DNA of 35,829 bases from Methylobacterium phyllostachyos (GCF_900103445.1 NZ_FNHS01000028.1:1-35829), one strand, 5' to 3'; positions 8,511-17,435 are shown, counted from the stretch's first letter. A program made the numbers and translations. The notes: generated by a model not told the origin, from the letters alone.

Positions 8511-9395
8511 TCACCCCATCCGGGTCGCCATGCTCTGCGGCGGTAGCGGTTCCTCCGGCAGGATCGCGGCCTCCTCGGACTGGTCGAGATGGTGGATGCG
8601 GTCGGCCCAGACCCGGAAGCCCACCAGCGGGTTCGGACCGAAGGTGTGGGTCAGCGGCACGTCCGCGGCGTCGCGCCCGTAGGCCACCATCACCCGGCCG
8701 ATCCGGGGCGCGTTGTTGCGCGGGTCGAACACGTGCCAGCGCCCGCCGAGATAGACCTCCATCCAGGCGGCGAAATCGCCGGCCGGGTGTGGCTCGGGTT
8801 CGCCGATGAAGCTGATGTAGCCGGTGCAGTAACGGGTCGGCACGTTGAGGGCGCGGCAGAACGCCACCGCGAGGTGGGTGAAGTCCCGGCAGACGCCGCG
8901 TCCGCCCGCATAGGCGTCCATGGCGGTGCGGTCCCGGTGGGCATACTCGTAGCCGAACGCGATGTGGTTGTGGACGAAGTCGCAGACCGCCTGAACCCGG
9001 CCCCAGCCCGGGGCGACGTGCCCGAACAGCCGCCACGCCTCGTCGGCCAGCAGATCCGATTCGCAGTAGCGGCTCGGCAGGAGGAACACGATCGTCTCCG
9101 CGGGCAGCGCCTCGATCGGGTGCTGCTCGGCCTCGGGATGGGACGGATCGCGATCGCCACGGTCGCGGATCACCGCGTCCGTGCCGATGGTGAAGCTTCC
9201 CGCCGGGGCCGTCAGGCGGCCGCATAGGTTGCCGAATCCGTCACGGTAGATCTCCACCGGAACGGGGGGCTCGGTGCGCAGCGTGTCGGGCGCTTCGAGG
9301 GCCTCGGTCCGGCTGGGATGCACGTTGAGCATCACCACCATGGGCACGGGGTAGGGGAAGGCGTAGCGCATCTCGCAGCCGAGCCTGATCCGCAT
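8511..9395 (-). CDS. transglutaminase-like protein, catalytic His replaced by Ala
   Basis: A 294-residue cytoplasmic protein of the bacterial transglutaminase/cysteine-protease fold (COG1305). The N-terminal strand-rich part (1-110) precedes the core. The nucleophile Cys is in GGRGVCRDFTHLA, and the Asp is in WHVFDPRNN. The place where the classical enzyme has His-Ala-Trp reads DFAAWMEVYLGGRW, so the triad His is an Ala. I recall the same Ser/Ala substitution in related alphaproteobacterial proteins, so it may mark a subfamily and not a lesion. The start at 9395 has AAGGAAGGA upstream. It converges with the lipoprotein gene, with 10 nt between stops. The substrate is unknown. Confidence 0.85.
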   Translation of the reverse strand: MRIRLGCEMRYAFPYPVPMVVMLNVHPSRTEALEAPDTLRTEPPVPVEIYRDGFGNLCGRLTAPAGSFTIGTDAVIRDRGDRDPSHPEAEQHPIEALPAETIVFLLPSRYCESDLLADEAWRLFGHVAPGWGRVQAVCDFVHNHIAFGYEYAHRDRTAMDAYAGGRGVCRDFTHLAVAFCRALNVPTRYCTGYISFIGEPEPHPAGDFAAWMEVYLGGRWHVFDPRNNAPRIGRVMVAYGRDAADVPLTHTFGPNPLVGFRVWADRIHHLDQSEEAAILPEEPLPPQSMATRMG

Positions 9396-9637
9396 GCGCG
9401 GTGATCCTTCCTTGTCCGCTGGCGGTTCGGCCGCCCCGGCCGGATACGCCGCGCCAAATCGCGCCGACCCCCGGCGACGGGCTTGGCGCCCGCCCGCTTC
9501 ACCCCTACAGCATCCCCCTGGCGGCGCTGAGGACCGCCGGGCGAATCCCCAAGGTTTTCGCCCGGGGCCCGGCGTCGCACCCGCGCGATCCCGCTGACCG
9601 GGCGCGCCTGAGGACGATGACGAGAGGGATCCCGGCC

Positions 9638-9982
9638 ATGTTCACGCTCGAGATCGACGGCACCGCCGTTGCGGTGATCAACAGCGACGAGGCGTCCGCG
9701 AAGGACCTCTTCACCTGTGCGGGCTTCAAGGAAGACATCCGCACCATGACCAGCGAGGGCAAGCCGCTGTGGAACGGCACCTCGGCGCTCAAGATCCGGC
9801 CCGCCACCGAGGACGAGATCGAGGTCTTCGAGGATGCCCTGGCGGAGGATGACGGGGAGGGCGAGTACGTCGAGGATCCGCACCATTCCGGCGGTGCCTC
9901 GGACGACGAGGAGGACGAGGACGAAGCCGACATCGTCTTCCTCGTGGACATCGACGAGGACGAGGATGAGGCCGACGCCTGA
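9638..9982 (+). CDS. hypothetical protein with highly acidic C-terminus
   Basis: A 114-residue protein that I do not recognise. The first 65 residues look like a small globular domain (MFTLEIDGTAVAVINSDEAS, then LFTCAGFKEDIRTMTSEGKP). From about residue 66 the chain is dominated by Asp and Glu, with DDEEDEDEAD and DIDEDEDEADA at the end. The start at 9638 follows AGAGGGA; ATG 9617 in the same frame would add 7 residues. An acidic tail of this kind could mimic nucleic acid or bind cations or basic proteins, but nothing here proves it. Bases 9396-9637 hold no other gene. Confidence 0.7.
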   Translation: MFTLEIDGTAVAVINSDEASAKDLFTCAGFKEDIRTMTSEGKPLWNGTSALKIRPATEDEIEVFEDALAEDDGEGEYVEDPHHSGGASDDEEDEDEADIVFLVDIDEDEDEADA

Positions 9983-10050
9983 GCGCGGCTGAACCGAAGC
10001 GCCTCCCGGCCGTTTCCGAACCGATTCGGGATCGTGAGCGGGAGGATGGA

Positions 10051-10569
10051 ATGGCCGACAGCAGGCGAATGGTCGATGCGTTGGTGCGCTCGCGGGGCGG
10101 CGGCCTCGCCTCGGGGGCCGCGCTCGGCGGGCTCGCGCTGATCGGTGGCCTCGCCTTCCGGGCCCTGCGCGGTGCGGAGCCGCCAGCGCCGGGCAAGGGC
10201 GGCCCGGACTTCACCGCGGTCGCCGAGGATGAGGCGCGGCTGATGCTGCGGGCCATGGTGGCGGCCACGAGTGCCGACGGATTGGTCGATGCGGCCGAGC
10301 GGCGGCGCCTCCAGGCCGCCGTATCCGAGGCGGGCCTCGACGCGGACGGGCAGTCCTGGCTGGAACGGGAGCTGGAGAGCCCCGCTGACGTCGATGAGAT
10401 CGCCGAGCGCGTCACGGCGCCCGACGCGGCGGCCCGGATCTACGCGGCGGCGCGGCTCGCCATCGATCCCGACACGCTGCAGGAGCGCCAGTTCCTGAAG
10501 ATGCTGGCCGAAGCCCTCGATCTGCCGGCCGACGCCGCGAACCGGATCGAGCGCGATGTCGCCGCGTGA
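10051..10569 (+). CDS. DUF533 (TerB-like) membrane-associated protein
   Basis: A 172-residue protein with one glycine-rich hydrophobic segment near the N-terminus (about 17-38, GLASGAALGGLALIGGLAF). An all-helical TerB-like domain follows (LMLRAMVAATSADGLVDAAE, then ARIYAAARLAIDPDTLQERQFL). This is the DUF533/YebE family, related to tellurite-resistance TerB, for which no enzyme activity is known. GGGAGGATGG precedes the ATG. It lies 68 nt after the acidic protein gene; the two could be co-transcribed. Confidence 0.85.
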   Translation: MADSRRMVDALVRSRGGGLASGAALGGLALIGGLAFRALRGAEPPAPGKGGPDFTAVAEDEARLMLRAMVAATSADGLVDAAERRRLQAAVSEAGLDADGQSWLERELESPADVDEIAERVTAPDAAARIYAAARLAIDPDTLQERQFLKMLAEALDLPADAANRIERDVAA

Positions 10570-10887
10570 TCACCAGCGGGCCTCTCCCCGACGGGAACCG
10601 ACAGAAGGCATATGGTTTCGAGGGGTCGGGACCTTTCGCGGATGAAGGGCAGAGCCCTTTAAATCCCCGGGACTCTGCCAAAGGGCGAAGCCCTTTGGAA
10701 ACCCGGGGCCGCATCGGGTGAGGCGTGAAACAGCTTTCGTAACGGTCTCCGACGGTTTTCCGACAAAAACCGATGCTTTGGGAAAGACCTGCGCGGATTA
10801 AGCAGTGGCGTATAGGCGAGAGCCTGCTTAGGATCCCAGTCCGCTACGGGGCCGGTGCGGGCCCGATCGAGGGGGCTGGGACGCGTC
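10570..10887. repeat. intergenic region with a palindromic hairpin repeat unit (10645-10708)
   Basis: No gene is seen in this 318-nt gap. It holds two adjacent hairpins. AAGGGC 10645-10650 pairs with GCCCTT 10654-10659. CCAAAGGGC 10678-10686 pairs with GCCCTTTGG 10690-10698 over a GAA loop. The second is nested inside CCCCGGG 10665-10671 and CCCGGGG 10702-10708. I recall similar AAGGGCGAAGCCCTT units scattered between genes in Methylobacterium genomes, as REP-like elements; only one copy is in this window. It could also act as a terminator for the DUF533 gene. Confidence 0.6.
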
Positions 10888-11949
10888 ATGGCAGGATTGT
10901 CGGTGCCTGCCCTCTCACGCGCATGGCCAGCCCTCCGTGCGGCGACGGTCCTGCTGCTCCTGAGCGGAAGCGCCGAGGCAGCCGATGTCTCCCCGGGGCC
11001 GCTCACCATCGCCGAGCAGGGCAGTTTCTTCGTTGGTGGCCGCGACGTCCAGTCCGACACGCTCTCGACGCTGCCCGCCTACGCCCCCTCGGGCACGATC
11101 AGCGTCGATCAGATCTATGTCCACTATCAGCTCCCGGTCGGCGCGCACCGGCCGCCACTGGTCCTGATCCACGGCTGCTGCCTCACGGGAAAGACCTGGG
11201 AGACGACGCCGGACGGGCGCATGGGCTGGGACGAGTTCTTCGTGCGCCGGGGATTCCCGACCTACGTGATCGATCAGGCGTGGCGCGGACGCTCGGCGGC
11301 GAGCCCGGCCCAGATCGACGCGGTGAAGATGGGCCGGGCCGAGCCCGACGCGCTGCCGCCTGTCTTCTCGGCCGGCCGCGAGCCGGCCTGGGCGATCTTC
11401 CGGTTCGGCCCGGAATACCCGAAGGCCTTTCCGGGGATGCAGTTCCCGCTGGAAGCCCAGTCCGAGTTCTGGAAACAGATGGTTCCGGATTGGTCGGCGG
11501 CCCTGCCGGTGCCGAACCCAACCGTGCCGGTCCTGTCGGAACTCGCCAAGCGGCTGAAAGGGGCGGTGCTGGTCTCGCACTCGCAATCGGGGATCTACCC
11601 GTTCCAGACCGCAGCCCTCGACCGCACCGGCATCCGGGCGATCGTCGCCATCGAGCCCGCCGCCTGCCCGGATCCGGCTAAGGACGACCTCGCGCCCTTC
11701 AAGGATCTACCGATCCTCGTCCTGTTCGGCGACTACGTCGAGGCCTCACCCCGCTGGGCGCCCCGGCTCAAGCAGTGCCGCGGCTTCGTCGCGGCGGCCA
11801 ATGCCGCGGGCGGCCGTGCCGAGCTGATCCTGCTGCCGGAGATCGGCATCCACGGCAATTCGCATATGCTGATGCAGGACAAGAACAGTCTCGATATCGC
11901 CGATTGGCTTTCGGGTTGGATCGAGAAGCGGGTATCGGGGCGGTCGTAA
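10888..11949 (+). CDS. secreted alpha/beta-hydrolase of the esterase-713 type
   Basis: A 353-residue protein with a Sec signal peptide (hydrophobic ALRAATVLLLLSGSAEA, cleavage after AEA). It closely resembles the Alcaligenes esterase whose structure is known as esterase 713. The oxyanion loop LIHGCCLTGKTWETTPDG has the vicinal Cys-Cys pair that forms an unusual disulphide in that enzyme. The nucleophile is in VSHSQSGIYPF (about Ser232), the acid is probably the Glu in VAIEPAACPDP, and the His is in GIHGNSHMLMQD. It should act in the periplasm or outside the cell; the natural substrate is unknown even for the model enzyme. ATG 10888 follows a GGGGG-rich site; GTG 10855 is the less likely longer start. 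Confidence 0.9.
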   Translation: MAGLSVPALSRAWPALRAATVLLLLSGSAEAADVSPGPLTIAEQGSFFVGGRDVQSDTLSTLPAYAPSGTISVDQIYVHYQLPVGAHRPPLVLIHGCCLTGKTWETTPDGRMGWDEFFVRRGFPTYVIDQAWRGRSAASPAQIDAVKMGRAEPDALPPVFSAGREPAWAIFRFGPEYPKAFPGMQFPLEAQSEFWKQMVPDWSAALPVPNPTVPVLSELAKRLKGAVLVSHSQSGIYPFQTAALDRTGIRAIVAIEPAACPDPAKDDLAPFKDLPILVLFGDYVEASPRWAPRLKQCRGFVAAANAAGGRAELILLPEIGIHGNSHMLMQDKNSLDIADWLSGWIEKRVSGRS

Positions 11950-12133
11950 GGGCGCAACGGAGGCGCTTCCCCGCGCGGGGGCCAAAAAGGACGGGACACA
12001 ACCGCCTTGCGCGGGCCGAGAGGTGCCCGCACCCGATGTCCCGTTCGTTCGTCCGCCGACAGTCCCTGATGCGAACTGTGTGACCCGGTAAGGCCCCCGT
12101 CGGATCCTGGCGATATCCGGATCAACGCGCGGC

Positions 12134-14782
12134 CTACGAATGCAGCTTTGCTCGATTGTCCAACAGGTTGAGGATCAGAGCGGTCCAGCCTGTCTGGTGG
12201 GAGGCGCCGAGGCCGCGGCCGGTGTCGCCGTCGAAGAACTCGTGGAACAGAAGAGGCTCCTCAGCCCCTGTGACCGACGGGATCGGTGCCCGGTCGCCGA
12301 GGAACGGCCGGCGGCCGGCCTCGTCCTTGGTAAAGAGGGCGATCAGCCGATCCTGGAGCGCATCGGCGATCCCGGCCAGCGTACGCATCTCCCCCGAACC
12401 GGTCGGAAATTCAACGCGGAAGTCGTCGCCATAATAGGTGTCGAAGCGGCGCAAGGCCTCGATGATCAGGTAATTCATCGGCAGCCACACGGGCCCGCGC
12501 CAGTTGGAATTGCCGCCGAACATGTTCGATGTGGAGTCCGCCGGATCGTAGCGGACCGTGAAGGAGGCGCCGAACTCGTTCAAAGAATAGGGTTGATCAC
12601 GATGCGCCTTCGACAGCGAGCGGACGCCGAACGGCGAGAGGAACTCCGCCTCGTCGAGCATCCGCCGCAGCAGTGCCTTCATTCGATGGCCGCGCAGCAG
12701 TGACAGCAACTTGCGGTCTTTGACGCCGCCTTCGTCCCAACGCGAGACAAGGCGGGCGAGATGCGGGCGGTTCTCCAGCAGCCAATTGAGACGTCGGGCG
12801 AAATCCGGCAGGCGCTGAAGCACCGAGGGCTCGATCACCTCGACGGCGAAGAGTGGGACCAGTCCGACCATGGAGCGGACGCGCAAGGGTAGCAGCCCCG
12901 CCCCGGGGATATCGACCTCGTCGTAATAGAACTCGTCCTCTTCGTCCCAGAGGCCGAACCCCTCGCCGCCCATGTCGGTCATGGCCTCGGCGATCAGGAG
13001 GAAGTGCTCGAAGAATTTCGAGGCGGTGCTCTCGTAGACGTCGTTGTGGAGTGCGAGTTCGAGGGCAATGCGCATCATGTTGAGCGCATACATCGCCATC
13101 CACGCCGTGCCGTCGGCCTGATGCACCATGCCGAAGCCCGGCGGCGGCCGCGACCGGTCGAACACGCCGACATTGTCGAGACCGAGGAAGCCACCCTGGA
13201 AGACGTTGCGGCCCCCCGCATCCTTGCGGTTCACCCACCAGGTGAAGTTGATCAGCAGCTTGTGGAAGACGCCTTCGAGGAAAGCGAGGTCACCGCGCCC
13301 GCCGCGGCGGCGGCGGTCGATCTCGAACACCCGGTAGGTCGCCCAGGCGTGGACCGGAGGATTGGTGTCGGAAAACTCCCATTCGTAGGCTGGGAGCTGG
13401 CCGTTCGGATGCATGTACCATTCGCGCGTCAGCAGCAGGAGCTGCTTTTTGGCGAAATCCGGATCGAGCAACGCCAGCGGCAGGCAGTGGAAGGCGAGGT
13501 CCCACGCGGCGAACCACGGATATTCCCACTTGTCCGGCATCGAGAGCACGTCGGAGGCCGCGAAATGCCGCCAGTGGGTGTTTCGACCACCATCGCGCTC
13601 CCGGGGCGGCACCGGCTGCAGCGGATCGCCCTTGAGCCAAACCTGCACGTCGTAGGCATAAAGCTGTTTCGACCAGATCAGTCCCGCGGCGGCTTGCCGG
13701 AAGACCGCGCGCGCATCCGGGTCGGCGATCCCGTCCTGAAGGTCGGCATAGAAGGCATCGGCCTCGGCGACGCGCCGGTCGCGGACGCTGCCGTCCAGAT
13801 CGAGCGGGCGTGCCCGCGTCCCCGCTGAGAGCCGCAGGCGGATGCGCGTCGTTGCGCCCGGCTCCAGGCGGATCGCATAGTGGAGGCCGAGCTTGGTGCC
13901 CGCATCGCGCCGGATCGCGGTGGCGTCATTCCCGACGATCGCCGCGTGGAGACCGTCCTTGAACGGGCCTTCGGCGTCGGGCTGTCCGGCGTGGCGCTTT
14001 AGGTTCGTCTCGTTCTCGCAGAACAGCACCTCCGGTTGGCCCTGGTAGGCCAGCCGATAATCGCCGAGCCGGGGATGCTGGCAGGCGATGCCACCTTCGG
14101 GATGGCGCGTGAGACGCGGGCGTGGGCTGTTCTCCCGCCATGCCCATGTATTGCGGAACCAGAGCTGCGGGATCAGGTGGAGATCGGCGACTTCCGGGCC
14201 GCGGTTCGTCGCGGAGATGACGACGTGGATGTCGTCGACATCCGCCTTGGCGTATTCGACGGTCACGTCGAAGAAGCGATTGCCTTCGAAGATCCCGGTG
14301 TCATCGATCTCGTATTCCGGAACCTCGCGACTGCGTTGCAAGCCCTCGCGCACGAGATCTTCGTACGGGTAGGCCGCCTGAGGATAGCGGTAGAGAAACT
14401 TGAGGTAGGCGTGGCTCGGGACCGCGTCGAGGTAGTGGTAATGTTCCTTGACGTCCTCGCCGTGATTGCCCTGTTCGTTGGTCAGGCCGAAGAGACGCTC
14501 CTTCAGGATATGGTCACGGCCGTTCCAAAGGCCGAGCGCGAGGCACAGCAGGCCCCGCGCGTCGCAGATGCCGGCAAGTCCATCTTCGCCCCATCGGTAG
14601 GCGCGCGAGCACGCGTCGTCGTGGGTGAGCGAGCGCCATGCGTTGCCGTCGCGGCTGTAATCCTCGCGCACCGTGCCCCATTGGCGCTCGCTGACATAGG
14701 GTCCCCAGAGTGCCCAGGGCCGCTCGCCGCGCGCCTGCTCGGCGATCCGGCGGCGTTCCGCCCAATCGATCGCGTCGCTCAC
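12134..14782 (-). CDS. GH63/MGH1-like glycoside hydrolase (putative glucosidase)
   Basis: An 882-residue cytoplasmic protein with no signal peptide. The N-terminus MSDAIDWAERRRIAEQA and the segment DYSRDGNAWRSLTHDDACSR begin a beta-rich domain. The C-terminal half (about 400-880) is an (alpha/alpha)6 barrel with WDLAFHCLPLALLDPDFAK, GNSNWRGPVWLPMNYLIIEA and GASHQTGWTALILNLLDN, typical of GH63-related glucosidases. Full-length proteins of this kind are common in proteobacteria beside trehalose or glycogen genes, but no such genes are visible here. The substrate is not known, probably an alpha-glucoside or glucosylated compatible solute (inference). The start is GTG 14782, with GAAAGGGG upstream. 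The gene converges with the esterase across 184 nt that hold nothing else I can name. Confidence 0.85.
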   Translation of the reverse strand: MSDAIDWAERRRIAEQARGERPWALWGPYVSERQWGTVREDYSRDGNAWRSLTHDDACSRAYRWGEDGLAGICDARGLLCLALGLWNGRDHILKERLFGLTNEQGNHGEDVKEHYHYLDAVPSHAYLKFLYRYPQAAYPYEDLVREGLQRSREVPEYEIDDTGIFEGNRFFDVTVEYAKADVDDIHVVISATNRGPEVADLHLIPQLWFRNTWAWRENSPRPRLTRHPEGGIACQHPRLGDYRLAYQGQPEVLFCENETNLKRHAGQPDAEGPFKDGLHAAIVGNDATAIRRDAGTKLGLHYAIRLEPGATTRIRLRLSAGTRARPLDLDGSVRDRRVAEADAFYADLQDGIADPDARAVFRQAAAGLIWSKQLYAYDVQVWLKGDPLQPVPPRERDGGRNTHWRHFAASDVLSMPDKWEYPWFAAWDLAFHCLPLALLDPDFAKKQLLLLTREWYMHPNGQLPAYEWEFSDTNPPVHAWATYRVFEIDRRRRGGRGDLAFLEGVFHKLLINFTWWVNRKDAGGRNVFQGGFLGLDNVGVFDRSRPPPGFGMVHQADGTAWMAMYALNMMRIALELALHNDVYESTASKFFEHFLLIAEAMTDMGGEGFGLWDEEDEFYYDEVDIPGAGLLPLRVRSMVGLVPLFAVEVIEPSVLQRLPDFARRLNWLLENRPHLARLVSRWDEGGVKDRKLLSLLRGHRMKALLRRMLDEAEFLSPFGVRSLSKAHRDQPYSLNEFGASFTVRYDPADSTSNMFGGNSNWRGPVWLPMNYLIIEALRRFDTYYGDDFRVEFPTGSGEMRTLAGIADALQDRLIALFTKDEAGRRPFLGDRAPIPSVTGAEEPLLFHEFFDGDTGRGLGASHQTGWTALILNLLDNRAKLHS

Positions 14783-15233
14783 GCCAGCCCCTTTCGGGGG
14801 TAAGCCACCGGGGCAGGGTGATGAAGAGGACTTGGCCGAACGACGATGTGATGCAGCAGATCGTAGGTCATGGAGTTCCGAGCCAACCGCGAGCCGGCGA
14901 CCCTGCGATGCATCATCGAAGCCAAGCGTAGGGGATCGCGGCCGAGGCGGGAGCGGCCGGCGCGGTCGCACCCGTCGGGATTCCCGACACCCCGGCGGTC
15001 ATGGCACGCTGGCCGTGCCTGCAGCTGATCACGACCCCCGTCCGGCGGGCGACCGCAGAAACGGCGTCCGCTCAGCCCGGGACGAACCCCCCGTGCGGCC
15101 CACCGCGCCGATGCGGCGGCGTGGACATGTCCACCGGCGTCGATCTGGTCTCCTCTAAGCTTCGACGTCATCCCCGTCCCGCGCACGGGGTGTTGAAGTC
15201 GGTGCGCCGTTCGATCCGGAGCCAGGCGCGACG
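14783..15233. promoter_or_regulatory. 451-nt divergent intergenic region with a 14-bp perfect palindrome
   Basis: No coding sequence is supported here. A perfect palindrome GTGGACATGTCCAC occupies 15121-15134 and could be a repressor operator. Small hairpins occur at 15003-15019 (GGCACG/CGTGCC) and 15172-15190 (CCCCGT/ACGGGG). The region separates the glucosidase gene from the methyltransferase relic and should hold both promoters. Confidence 0.35.
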
Positions 15234-15631
15234 ATGGGGCAGGACGTGCCGGATTTTCCACCGGTTGCATTCGCGAGTCCGGCCGCGGCCCCGATCCCCT
15301 GTTCTACGCGCATCCGCGTTTCGCGACCCACATCGATGCCGCGCTGATCTGCATCTCGGTGCAGGACCTCCAGCAGCCCGCGACCGTCCTGTCCGAGATC
15401 GCGCGCGTGCTGCGCCCCGGCGCCCCTATGGTGATCGGTTTCTCGAACCGCTGCTTTCCGACCAAGGCTGTCGCTATCTGGAATGCCCTCGACGGCGCAG
15501 GGCATGCTCACCGCGTTGGCGTCTACCCTCGCCGTGCCGGCTTCGCACGCCTGGAAGGGCGGATCCTCAAGCCCGAGGCACGTTCCAGCGATCCCATGAA
15601 GGCGGTGATCGGCTGGACTGCCGCACCGTGA
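15234..15631 (+). pseudogene. SAM-dependent methyltransferase relic with frameshift and large internal deletion
   Basis: Pieces of one class I methyltransferase are recognisable in order. From ATG 15234, one frame gives MGQDVPDFPPVAFASPAAA. At about 15285-15295 the homology moves to another frame with DPLFYAHPRFATHID, the conserved N-terminal segment of this family. The next residues are already the post-motif region AALICISVQDLQQPATVLSE, then IARVLRPGAPMVIGFSNRCF and PTKAVAIWNALD to the stop at 15631. The SAM-binding core (normally a VLDLMSSWVSH-like motif I and about 70 further residues) is missing, with the two parts joined in frame at ATCGATGCC. Without motif I it cannot bind SAM, so I call it a pseudogene. 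Confidence 0.8.
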
Positions 15632-15684
15632 GGAAGCTGTGTGGCCTCATGCCGTCCCTCACTGAGAGACAGGCGCGCGGCCGG

Positions 15685-16371
15685 TTACCACGGCACCGTC
15701 GCGCCGGTATAGTCGATGAACGCGCAGCCCCGCTGACCGAGCCGGGCTTCGACGACGGCGACCATGCCGCGGGCGCTGGTGTCCACATCGAGTGTCGCAC
15801 GTCGTCCGCCGAGATCCGTCCGGACCCAGCCCGGATGCATGAGGAGGACGCCCCACCGCGCCCCGGAATGCTGGCCCGCGAAGGACCTTGCCAGGGTGTT
15901 CAGGGCTGCCTTGCTCGCCCTGTAGCTCCCCCAACCGCCGCCGCGGTTCAGGGAGACCGAGCCCAGCTTCGACGACATCAGGACGATGAGGCCATCCTGG
16001 GCCACGCGCCCGTGCAATGCCTCGGCGAAACGGATCGGACTCAGGGCGTTCGTCTGAAAGACCGCGGTGGCGACGTCGCGGGGCACGCGCCCCGCGGGAA
16101 TACCCGCCTGCGTCGCCACACCCGCGACGACGAAAACGATGTCGAAGTCCGGCCCGTCGGCACACGCGTTCGCAAAACCGAGGACGGCGTCGTCATCGTC
16201 GATATCGATCCCGGTCGCGATGTGCAGGGGACCCCGTTCCGCGAGGTCCGAGAGGGCAGGGGAGGGCTTGCGGACGGTGGCGGTCACATCCCACCCGCGT
16301 TCGAGGAAGCGAGCGACCAAGCCCAGTCCAAGCCCACGCGACGCCCCGACGATCAGCGCGCGGCGCCTCAT
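15685..16371 (-). CDS. short-chain dehydrogenase/reductase (CsgA-like SDR)
   Basis: A 228-residue classical SDR. The nucleotide-binding motif is VGASRGLGLGL at about 8-18. The usual NNAG is replaced by VAGVA, the active-site Asn is probably in FQTNALSP, and the catalytic Ser and Tyr-Arg-Ala-Ser-Lys lie in SSKLGSVSLN and WGSYRASKAAL. The C-terminal MHPGWVRTDLGG is typical of the C-factor/carbonyl reductase group. The start overlaps the stop of the DHH gene by 4 nt (ATGA), so the two are translated together. Substrate unknown. Confidence 0.9.
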   Translation of the reverse strand: MRRRALIVGASRGLGLGLVARFLERGWDVTATVRKPSPALSDLAERGPLHIATGIDIDDDDAVLGFANACADGPDFDIVFVVAGVATQAGIPAGRVPRDVATAVFQTNALSPIRFAEALHGRVAQDGLIVLMSSKLGSVSLNRGGGWGSYRASKAALNTLARSFAGQHSGARWGVLLMHPGWVRTDLGGRRATLDVDTSARGMVAVVEARLGQRGCAFIDYTGATVPW

Positions 16372-17435
16372 GCGGCCTGTGCCTCCAGCCCGAAGCCGAG
16401 CTTGCTCATGAAGCGATTCCACGTCTCCACACGGACTTGGCCGCCCGCAGCGCGCTGATGCCCCTGGGCAAACTGATCGTCCGGCCCGAGTGTGGGGGCG
16501 CGCTCGCGGAGGAACCTGATCAGGTCCGGGACGGACGCGCTGCGCACGGCGAAATGCACGTAGCCGGGGCGGAAACCCAGATTCGCACCGATCACCACCT
16601 GGCGCCGCAGCCGGCCCGTCCAGGATTGCGCCAGCAGCGGATGGATCTGGCAGGGCGATCGGCAGAGAACCAGAGCCACCGGCCCGGCGAAGAGGGGGGG
16701 GACGCCGCGGGCCGCATCCAAGGCAGCCTTCACCTCGATCCGGGCGGCGCGCAACGCTGCGGCATCCGGATCGGTGCCCGCGACGACATCCGCGGGGCCA
16801 GTCGCACGCAGAAGCAGCCGCAGGGCCGGCCCCGCATCCCCGGACGCCGAGCGCCGGGGCGCGTTGAGCAGGCTTACGGCCTCGCGCAGAGCCTTCGCGG
16901 TATAGGTCTTTCGCAGGGGCGCCATGACGTCGGGGAAGTCGCCGTTGGCGCCGCGCTCGCCGAGATCGCCGACGAGGCCGATTCCGGCAAGCCATGCGAG
17001 ATCGCCCGCCTCACCCAGCGCCGCCGCACAGGCATGGGCGAGGAGGCTGGAGGTCGGGATCGGCAGATCCCCGTGGCCACTGATGACCGTTGTCCCCGGG
17101 GAATCGGGCAGGGAGCGGGGAACATGGTGATCGACCAGCACCGTCGGCACGCCGGGCACGATGTCCCCCGCCTGAACCCCGAGATCGGTCACCACGATGC
17201 CCCCCGGATCCCGGGACGCGAGCGCCTCCCGAGTCGCAGGTGCCCAGGCCGAGGCGCCCCGGCCGATCACTTGCACGTCGATGGGGCCATATCCGGCACG
17301 CTCCAGGGCCCGACCCAGGATCGCTCCCGCCGACACGCCGTCGGCATCGTCGTGGCAGAGGACGACCGGCGGGGTCGGGCCGAAGCCCGAGACTGCGCGG
17401 GCGAACGCGGCACCATGGCTGGCCAAGTCCGTCAT
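16368..17435 (-). CDS. DHH-family phosphoesterase (RecJ-like)
   Basis: A 355-residue protein. The first metal-binding motif is VVLCHDDADGVSAG near residues 24-37, followed by VVTDLGV and the signature DHH in TVLVDHHVPRSL, with further acidic/His residues in GLVGDLGERG. A C-terminal DHHA1-like part ends with the GGQVRVETWNRF region. Such proteins hydrolyse phosphodiester bonds in short RNA, DNA or cyclic dinucleotides using Mn; which one applies here cannot be told. It is followed by an overlapping SDR gene. No signal peptide is seen. Confidence 0.87.
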   Translation of the reverse strand: MTDLASHGAAFARAVSGFGPTPPVVLCHDDADGVSAGAILGRALERAGYGPIDVQVIGRGASAWAPATREALASRDPGGIVVTDLGVQAGDIVPGVPTVLVDHHVPRSLPDSPGTTVISGHGDLPIPTSSLLAHACAAALGEAGDLAWLAGIGLVGDLGERGANGDFPDVMAPLRKTYTAKALREAVSLLNAPRRSASGDAGPALRLLLRATGPADVVAGTDPDAAALRAARIEVKAALDAARGVPPLFAGPVALVLCRSPCQIHPLLAQSWTGRLRRQVVIGANLGFRPGYVHFAVRSASVPDLIRFLRERAPTLGPDDQFAQGHQRAAGGQVRVETWNRFMSKLGFGLEAQAA

